From: JAWLHU01 sp041690255
Lineage (GTDB): Bacteria; Bacillota; Sulfobacillia; Symbiobacteriales; Symbiobacteriaceae
Assembly (NCBI GenBank): GCA_041690255.1
Contig: JAWLHU010000010.1
Location: 1 to 64,000 of the forward strand
Reading direction: 5' to 3'
DNA: 64,000 nt
The first letter of the stretch is position 1. Each line of letters begins with the position of its first letter. Shown in pieces: positions 59,286 through 64,000 of the stretch. A program made the translations under genes and the position numbers. The notes under the pieces were generated by a model, which saw only the letters and a list, made by a program, of their open reading frames with translations, did no database searches and had not been told where the DNA came from.

Positions 59286-61787
59286 CTATTCTTCTTCGGC
59301 TCCGGAGCCATCGCCCTCGGTCACGGCATCCTTGAACAGCTCCTGCCACTGGGGCATGGTGAGCAGGACCTCCCTGGGCTTGGAGCCCTGGTGCGGGCCG
59401 ACAAAGCCCCGCTCCTCCATCATGTCGATCAGGCGGGCCGCCTTGGTGTAGTTGCACCTTAGCCGCCGCTGTAGGATCGAGACGGAGGCCTGTCCATGCT
59501 CCACGACCACCCGGCAGGCCTGCGGGAAGACGGCATCCACCGCGGATGATGTCTCGCCCTCCCCGCCTGCAGCGCCACCACCGGCCGAACCGGCGCCGCC
59601 CCGCTTGCCGGATGTATCCACCGCCACCTCCTGCGCCGTGAAGACCGGCTTGGCCTGCTGCTTCACAAAGGTGACGATCTGATCAATCTCCTTCTCGTGA
59701 ATGAAGGCGCCCTGCACCCGGACCGCCTTGGAGTAGCCGGACGGGTGGTAGAGCATGTCACCCTTGCCCAACAGCCGTTCCGCACCGGCGTAGTCCATGA
59801 TCACACGTGAGTCGACCTGCGATGAGACCGCAAAGGCGACACGGGACGGGATGTTGGCCTTGATCAGGCCGGTGATGACATCGACCCGGGGGGACTGCGT
59901 TGCGATGACCAGATGCATGCCGCAGGCACGGGCCATCTGGGCCAACCGGCAGATGGCGTCCTCGACATCGACCGGGGCGACCATCATCAGGTCGGCCAGC
60001 TCATCCACGAAGATGACGATATAGGGCAACGGCCGGCGCGGGTGCTCCGGGTCGGGTCCGGGGTCATCGAGACACATCTGGTTATACTGCTGGATATTCC
60101 GGGCGCCCGCTGCGGCGAAGAGCTCGTAGCGGGTCTCCATCTCCTTGACGGCGCCCTTCAGGTAGCCGGCCGCCTTCTTTACGTCGGTGATTACCGGCGC
60201 CATGAGATGCGGGATTCCGTTATAGGTGGAGAGTTCGACCATCTTGGGGTCGATCATCATCATCTTGACTTCATCAGGCCTGGCCTTGAAGAGCAGTGAG
60301 CAGATGATCGTGTTCATGCAGACCGATTTGCCGGAGCCGGTGGAGCCCGCTATCATCAGGTGAGGCATCTTGCCCAGGTCGCCGACCACGGGGTTGCCGG
60401 CCTGATCCTTGCCAAAGCCAACGGAGAGCTTCGAGGCAGCGTTCAGGAAGGCCGGGGTCTCCAGGACCTCTCGGACATGGACAGAGAGCCGCTCCTTGTT
60501 CGGCACCTCGATGCCGACCGCTGCCTTGCCCGGGATCGGTGCCTCAATGCGGATATCCTCCGCCGCAAGCGCCAGGGCCAGGTCGTCGGCCAGGTTGGTG
60601 AACTTGTTGACCCGCACGCCCTCACCGGGCTGCAGTTCGTAGCGTGTCACCGCCGGACCGGGGCTGATCTCGATCACCCGAGCCTCGACGCCAAAGGTCT
60701 TCAGCGTCCGCTCCAGCAACTGCGCCCGAGCCAGATGGTCCTGGTGGCTCGCCTGGCCCGCTTTCGGCTGTGGCTTGGGGAGCATGGCGATCGAGGGCAA
60801 CTGGTAGGCGTTGCCCAGCCTGTCCGGGTCGATCGCCAACTGCCCCTTCGCCGTCGGGACCAGGGGTACCGGCTGGACCTCATCCCCCTTGATCCCCTTC
60901 TCCGCTGCCTTCTCGCTGGCAGCCTTCACCGACTTGGAGGCGCGGGCCGCCAGGTCGACCGGGGCTGGCTCCGGCATGGGATCCGGTCGCCGGATGATCG
61001 GCGTGACCGGCTCCTTCGCCGCCTCGGCGGTGGGCCGGGGCTCCGGCTTCACAGGCGCAGGCTCAGCAGCGTGCTTGCGCCGGCTCTCGCCAATCGTGTT
61101 CAGCTCCTCGGTCGCTGCCTTCCGGGCGGGGCGTGGCGAGGGTTCACCGACCTCTGTCTCGGTGGGGCGGCTCTTGACCAGGTCGTAGAACTCCCCCGCC
61201 GCCCCCTTGGCGCCGCGGGCGCCATCGACCAGCCGCTCCTTGGACCAGTTGAGGAAGCTGCCAAGGGTCCACTCCGTATTCAGGACGATGCCGACCAGGG
61301 CGGCTGTCACCAGTACTACCCACCGTCCGGCCATGCCGAAGACCTTGGTGAGGGGCCAGGCCAGGCCAAAGCCGATCAGCCCGCCACCGGTGCCAGCCAA
61401 GGCGTTCTCCATGTCGCCGCCGTTCGGCAGCGGGGCCTGATACCAGAGTTGGAGAAGCAGCTCGGTGGCCAGGAGGAGCATGAGCAGCCCGGATGCCCGG
61501 CGCCCCCAGTAGAACGGGCGCCGGTGGAAGCGCAGGTAGATCAGGTAGAGCCCGAACCAGACGGTCAGCGCGGCGACCAGCCAGGCGCCGAACTCACCGG
61601 TCAACGCCTTCAGACCCGCCGACAGCGGGCCGCCCAGGAAGCCGCTGCTCTTGCCAGCGAGGGAGAGAAAGAACCAGATACCGGCGGCGGAGATCAACAG
61701 GCCGCTGATCTCCTGGCGAAGCCCAGGCCCCTGCCCTCCGCTTGCGGGCGCCTGGGCCTGGCGAGAGCGCACCTTTCGCTGTGCCAC
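59286..61787 (-). CDS. spoIIIE: DNA translocase FtsK/SpoIIIE
   Basis: An 833-residue protein. GTG at 61787 (VAQRKVRSRQ) has AGGAGGG 8 nt upstream; the frame is open further but without homology. Four membrane helices lie within about 20-165, followed by a Pro/Ala-rich linker. The RecA-like motor has Walker A GSTGSGKSVC (about residue 480) and Walker B VIFVDELADLMMVA. The C-terminal gamma winged helix (VSILQRRLRCNYTKAARLIDMMEERGFVGP) reads DNA orientation. It pumps chromosome into the forespore or across the division septum. It follows fur-like and ylzJ genes, as in the tepA-ylzJ-spoIIIE order of Bacillus. Confidence 0.94.
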   Translation of the reverse strand: MAQRKVRSRQAQAPASGGQGPGLRQEISGLLISAAGIWFFLSLAGKSSGFLGGPLSAGLKALTGEFGAWLVAALTVWFGLYLIYLRFHRRPFYWGRRASGLLMLLLATELLLQLWYQAPLPNGGDMENALAGTGGGLIGFGLAWPLTKVFGMAGRWVVLVTAALVGIVLNTEWTLGSFLNWSKERLVDGARGAKGAAGEFYDLVKSRPTETEVGEPSPRPARKAATEELNTIGESRRKHAAEPAPVKPEPRPTAEAAKEPVTPIIRRPDPMPEPAPVDLAARASKSVKAASEKAAEKGIKGDEVQPVPLVPTAKGQLAIDPDRLGNAYQLPSIAMLPKPQPKAGQASHQDHLARAQLLERTLKTFGVEARVIEISPGPAVTRYELQPGEGVRVNKFTNLADDLALALAAEDIRIEAPIPGKAAVGIEVPNKERLSVHVREVLETPAFLNAASKLSVGFGKDQAGNPVVGDLGKMPHLMIAGSTGSGKSVCMNTIICSLLFKARPDEVKMMMIDPKMVELSTYNGIPHLMAPVITDVKKAAGYLKGAVKEMETRYELFAAAGARNIQQYNQMCLDDPGPDPEHPRRPLPYIVIFVDELADLMMVAPVDVEDAICRLAQMARACGMHLVIATQSPRVDVITGLIKANIPSRVAFAVSSQVDSRVIMDYAGAERLLGKGDMLYHPSGYSKAVRVQGAFIHEKEIDQIVTFVKQQAKPVFTAQEVAVDTSGKRGGAGSAGGGAAGGEGETSSAVDAVFPQACRVVVEHGQASVSILQRRLRCNYTKAARLIDMMEERGFVGPHQGSKPREVLLTMPQWQELFKDAVTEGDGSGAEEE

Positions 61788-61904
61788 GCTAAAGCCCTCC
61801 TGCCACAGATCCTCCGGAGTCGAAAGCCACCAGAGGTTGGATGATATGGCTCCAGTATACCACATTTGAAAGGGCCAGAGCGTCATGACAACGCCCGGCC
61901 CTCC

Positions 61905-62360
61905 CTACTTCTGGCCCCCGCGGCGGGCAGCCTGGCACTCGGCACAGGTCCCGTAGAACTTGGCCACATGATCGTTGATCTTGAACCCGGTCTTCCGTTC
62001 GATGGTCGCCTCCAACTGCTCGAGGAGGTCATCTTCAAACTCGGTGATCCTGCCACAGGTCTGACAGACCAGGTGGTGATGATGATGCGAGTCCTCATCG
62101 ACCACCTCGAACCGGGCCCGACCGTCGCCGAAGTCCAGCTTCTTCAGGACCTCGATCTCCTCCAGGAGCTCAAGGGTCCGGTAGACGGTGGCGATCCCGT
62201 TGTTCGGATGGGTCTCCTTCAGCATGGAGTAGACATCATCTGCCGACAGATGCCGGCCCTTGTTCATCAGGAAGATCGAGATAATGGCCCAGCGCTGGGG
62301 CGTAAGCTTGTGCCCTCGCTCCAACAACCGGGTATAGATATCCTTTAGCATGAGGGGCAA
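61905..62360 (-). CDS. Fur-family metal-responsive repressor
   Basis: A 151-residue protein. TTG at 62360 has GAGGTGA 5 nt upstream; ATG at 62351 and an upstream start at 62387 remain possible. The winged helix contains LTPQRWAIISIFL and NNGIATVYRTLELLEE. DSHHHHHLVCQTCGRITEFED carries the regulatory metal site and the first CxxC; CAECQAARR supplies the second, structural-zinc pair. Fur, Zur and PerR cannot be told apart with certainty; the His-rich stretch fits Fur or Zur. It lies between ylzJ and spoIIIE. Confidence 0.9.
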   Translation of the reverse strand: MPLMLKDIYTRLLERGHKLTPQRWAIISIFLMNKGRHLSADDVYSMLKETHPNNGIATVYRTLELLEEIEVLKKLDFGDGRARFEVVDEDSHHHHHLVCQTCGRITEFEDDLLEQLEATIERKTGFKINDHVAKFYGTCAECQAARRGGQK

Positions 62361-62426
62361 TGCAGTCACCTCTCTTGTTCGCTTCACCCCAATAGTTCGG
62401 GCGAACGGAGAGAGATTCCTTCCGGA

Positions 62427-62444
62427 ATACCGGAAATCCGGTAT
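62427..62444. promoter_or_regulatory. Palindromic operator candidate upstream of the fur-like gene
   Basis: ATACCGGA and TCCGGTAT form a perfect 8-bp inverted repeat separated by two A. It lies 67 bp upstream of the TTG start of the fur-like gene. AGAACGATTCT nearby (62452-62462) is a second small imperfect palindrome. Autoregulation is a guess. Confidence 0.45.
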
Positions 62445-62478
62445 GGAAATGAGAACGATTCTAAGATGAAATGGGACG

Positions 62479-62506
62479 GCCCGGGCAGGCCCTCACCTTC
62501 CCGGGC
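62479..62506 (-). terminator. Hairpin downstream of ylzJ
   Basis: GCCCGGG (62479-62485) pairs with CCCGGGC (62500-62506) around a 14-nt loop, just after the ylzJ stop on the minus strand. It is followed by CCGTCCCATTTC, so a weak terminator or attenuator is likely. Confidence 0.45.
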
Positions 62507-62508
62507 GT

Positions 62509-62742
62509 TCAGGAGCGAAGCGCAATCCGGTTTCCCGGCTGAAACCGGGGGTCCAGGTAGTCCGTGGGATCGCCTGAGATCAACCGGACCAGGGTGGCGG
62601 TGCCGTCGCCCAGCGGGCTTACCTGGAGCACCCGCCCATCCACGATCAGTTCGGTGATGGCTGGGCTCTCCGGTCCCATCCCCTCCACGATCAGCTCAAC
62701 CGGCATGGCCGACCAGATGATCCCCGGGCCGCAGTCCATCAT
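62509..62742 (-). CDS. YlzJ-like protein
   Basis: A 77-residue protein. IIWSAMPVELIVEGM and the C-terminal DYLDPRFQPGNRI are the family's hallmarks. The family is small, of unknown function, and conserved next to tepA and spoIIIE in sporeformers. Its ATG overlaps the tepA stop by 4 nt, showing the original operon order. Confidence 0.88.
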   Translation of the reverse strand: MMDCGPGIIWSAMPVELIVEGMGPESPAITELIVDGRVLQVSPLGDGTATLVRLISGDPTDYLDPRFQPGNRIALRS

Positions 62743-63011
62743 TGGACCACCCCCGGCCCGGCCGCCTTCTTGTCCGCAATCAGGCGGTTCAGCTTGGAGA
62801 CAGCGGCGGAAAGTCCGCCCACCTCGTCGATCAGCCCATTCTTCACCGCATCTTTCCCGACCACGACGGTGCCAATGTCGCGAGCCAGCTCGCCGGTGCG
62901 GAACATCAACTCCCGGAACTGCTCCTCGCCGATCTTGGAATTCGCCACCACAAAACGGATCACCCGATCCTGCATCTTGTCCAGGTAATCATAGGTCTGC
63001 GGGACCCCGAT
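62739..63011 (-). pseudogene. tepA: tepA, C-terminal fragment cut off by an integrated element
   Basis: Only about 90 codons remain: IGVPQTYDYLDKMQDRVI, FRELMFRTGELARDIGTVVVG and GLIDEVGGLSAAVSKLN match the C-terminal third of TepA, a ClpP-like protease linked to spore outgrowth in Bacillus subtilis. Homology begins at 63011, inside the last codons of the serine recombinase gene. The serine and histidine of the active site would be in the missing part. The frame stays open to a TTG at 63059, but that start has no homology. The 5' part may lie at the far side of the integrated element, beyond this window. Confidence 0.85.
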
Positions 63012-63030
63012 ACTTACCCTGATGCACAGA
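62989..63030. mobile_element. Element-chromosome junction (attachment site) in tepA
   Basis: TepA homology stops at 63011, and recombinase-specific sequence continues to higher coordinates. The crossover core should lie between these limits. Serine integrases exchange at a two-base core inside a site of about 40-50 bp; the precise core cannot be fixed from one junction. Confidence 0.7.
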
Positions 63031-64000
63031 CTTCGAATCACGAGTAAAAGCACCCTCAACGGTGCTGGCGATCTCGTCGGCAGTAGTCTTTGCGGCGTCG
63101 ATGATCTCCCTGATCCGGACGTTGACCGTGACCTCCATGGTGTCGTCGTAGACGTTTACCCGCTCGACCACCTGGTTCAGCAGGAACTTCCGCTGGTGGG
63201 CCGGCGCCTGCTTGAAGGCGGTTGTCCACCGGGGGAGGATCTGCGCCAGTTGGGCCAGGGTCTCCTCCTCCACCATCCGGGCCGATCGGTGCTTGTTCAG
63301 CTCGGCCAGCTGGGCTTGAGACCGGGCAAGCTCCTCCTCGATCTGGTTGAGCTGCTCTTCGATCACCGAGAGGGGAATGCGGGTTTGCTTGCCGGTGATC
63401 GCGAGGTTGAGCTGGTCAGTGTAGTAGGTCCGGCGGGCAAGCAGGCTCTCTACCTCTTCCCTCAGTGCCTCCAGGCCCTGTTCGGCCTGGCCGCTGGACT
63501 CCTCGTAGGACTCCTTCACCTTGGCCTTGATCTGCTCGAAGTCGAACTGACCGAACCACTGGTCTACCAGGGTTAGGACGGCATCTTCAATCAGATCCTT
63601 TCGCCAGTAGCCACGGGTTGCCTGGCATTCGCTCTTGGCCCCCCGCTTATGGTTCCGGCAGATGTAACCCTCATACTTGTCGTGGACGACAGAGCCATCG
63701 GCCTTGGTTCGCTTGTTGGAGTAAGTCTTGGTCACCAGGGGCTGACCGCAGTACCCACAGAAGGCAGCGCCGGTCAGCAGAAGGTGACTGGTGAAGGCAC
63801 GGGGCGGAGTGCGCTTGCCCTTCTTGACCTCGCCGAACCGCTCGGCTCTAAGTTGCTGGGCCTTATGCCAGATTGCTTCATCTATAATCTCAAGTTCTGG
63901 CACGTGGACTTCCGACCAGGTCCACTCCTTGGAGTCCTTCCGAACCCGACGGCCGGTCTGGTAGCTGTTCTTACCCCAGGCCGGGCGCCCCATGTAAATG
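62989..64000 (-). CDS. Large serine recombinase, C-terminal part (runs off the window)
   Basis: At least 337 residues; the N-terminal catalytic domain lies beyond 64000. The first visible part (MGRPAWGKNSYQTGR) belongs to the recombinase DNA-binding domain. A zinc ribbon follows with FCGYCGQPL and YICRNH...SECQ. A long coiled coil (about QAEQGLEALREEVESLL to LAELNKHRS) and a C-terminal helix then end the protein. The order matches phage/skin-type large serine integrases such as SpoIVCA. Its last seven codons overlap the tepA sequence in another frame, so the gene's 3' end forms part of the attachment site. Confidence 0.93.
   Translation of the reverse strand, partial: IYMGRPAWGKNSYQTGRRVRKDSKEWTWSEVHVPELEIIDEAIWHKAQQLRAERFGEVKKGKRTPPRAFTSHLLLTGAAFCGYCGQPLVTKTYSNKRTKADGSVVHDKYEGYICRNHKRGAKSECQATRGYWRKDLIEDAVLTLVDQWFGQFDFEQIKAKVKESYEESSGQAEQGLEALREEVESLLARRTYYTDQLNLAITGKQTRIPLSVIEEQLNQIEEELARSQAQLAELNKHRSARMVEEETLAQLAQILPRWTTAFKQAPAHQRKFLLNQVVERVNVYDDTMEVTVNVRIREIIDAAKTTADEIASTVEGAFTRDSKSVHQGKYRGPADL

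Overview
The window looks like chromosomal DNA from a high-GC, endospore-forming Firmicute. Symbiobacterium or a close relative is my best guess. The reasons are the GC-rich codon use, strong AGGAGG-type ribosome binding sites with many GTG/TTG starts, and sporulation-type genes (tepA, ylzJ, spoIIIE, a DacF-like carboxypeptidase) next to a complete-looking NADH-type complex I locus. The genus is inferred from gene content, not from a database match. I saw no rRNA, tRNA or CRISPR array.

Layout. Positions 1-110 hold the start of an IS1182-like transposase that runs off the left edge. Positions 243-7937 encode a very large secreted protein that fuses a subtilisin protease to an LCAT-like lipase and ends in five long repeats. 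Positions 8398-14715 hold a membrane protein and two tandem clostripain-type (C11) proteases. Positions 14780-27677 are one minus-strand nuo operon, nuoA to nuoN in standard order but without nuoM. Next come a D,D-carboxypeptidase, a RodZ-like protein, a winged-helix/nuclease-like protein, a metallopeptidase, asnS, a DegV protein and an L,D-transpeptidase-like protein lacking its catalytic cysteine.

Positions 36438-40101 are an accessory stretch. It has inverted repeats, twelve 20-bp tandem repeats, a small cysteine-rich protein with a double-glycine motif, and two small DMT-family transporter subunits flanking a Crp/Fnr-type regulator. A SelO pseudokinase gene overlaps the last of these tail to tail.

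Positions 41707-49746 are a compact minus-strand acyl-CoA catabolism operon. It encodes an acyl-CoA dehydrogenase, a lone biotin carrier protein, an AtuA-like pair, an enoyl-CoA hydratase and a carboxyltransferase, interleaved with three tiny membrane proteins, an alpha/alpha-toroid protein and a BtrH-like protein. It resembles the Bacillus yng and Pseudomonas liu/atu clusters, but biotin carboxylase and HMG-CoA lyase are absent here.

Positions 49944-59131 hold a secreted-domain-like protein with a 12-bp coding repeat, an Fe(III)-type ABC transporter, a DUF3048 lipoprotein, and an SsuABC/NMT1-like ABC transporter whose binding protein has a twin-arginine lipoprotein signal.

The right end (59286-64000) is the spoIIIE - fur-like - ylzJ - tepA region. 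A large serine recombinase reads straight into tepA, and only the C-terminal third of tepA remains. This looks like the edge of an integrated element. Because tepA is linked to spores, it may be a skin-type intervening element that is excised during development; that is the most interesting lead in the window.
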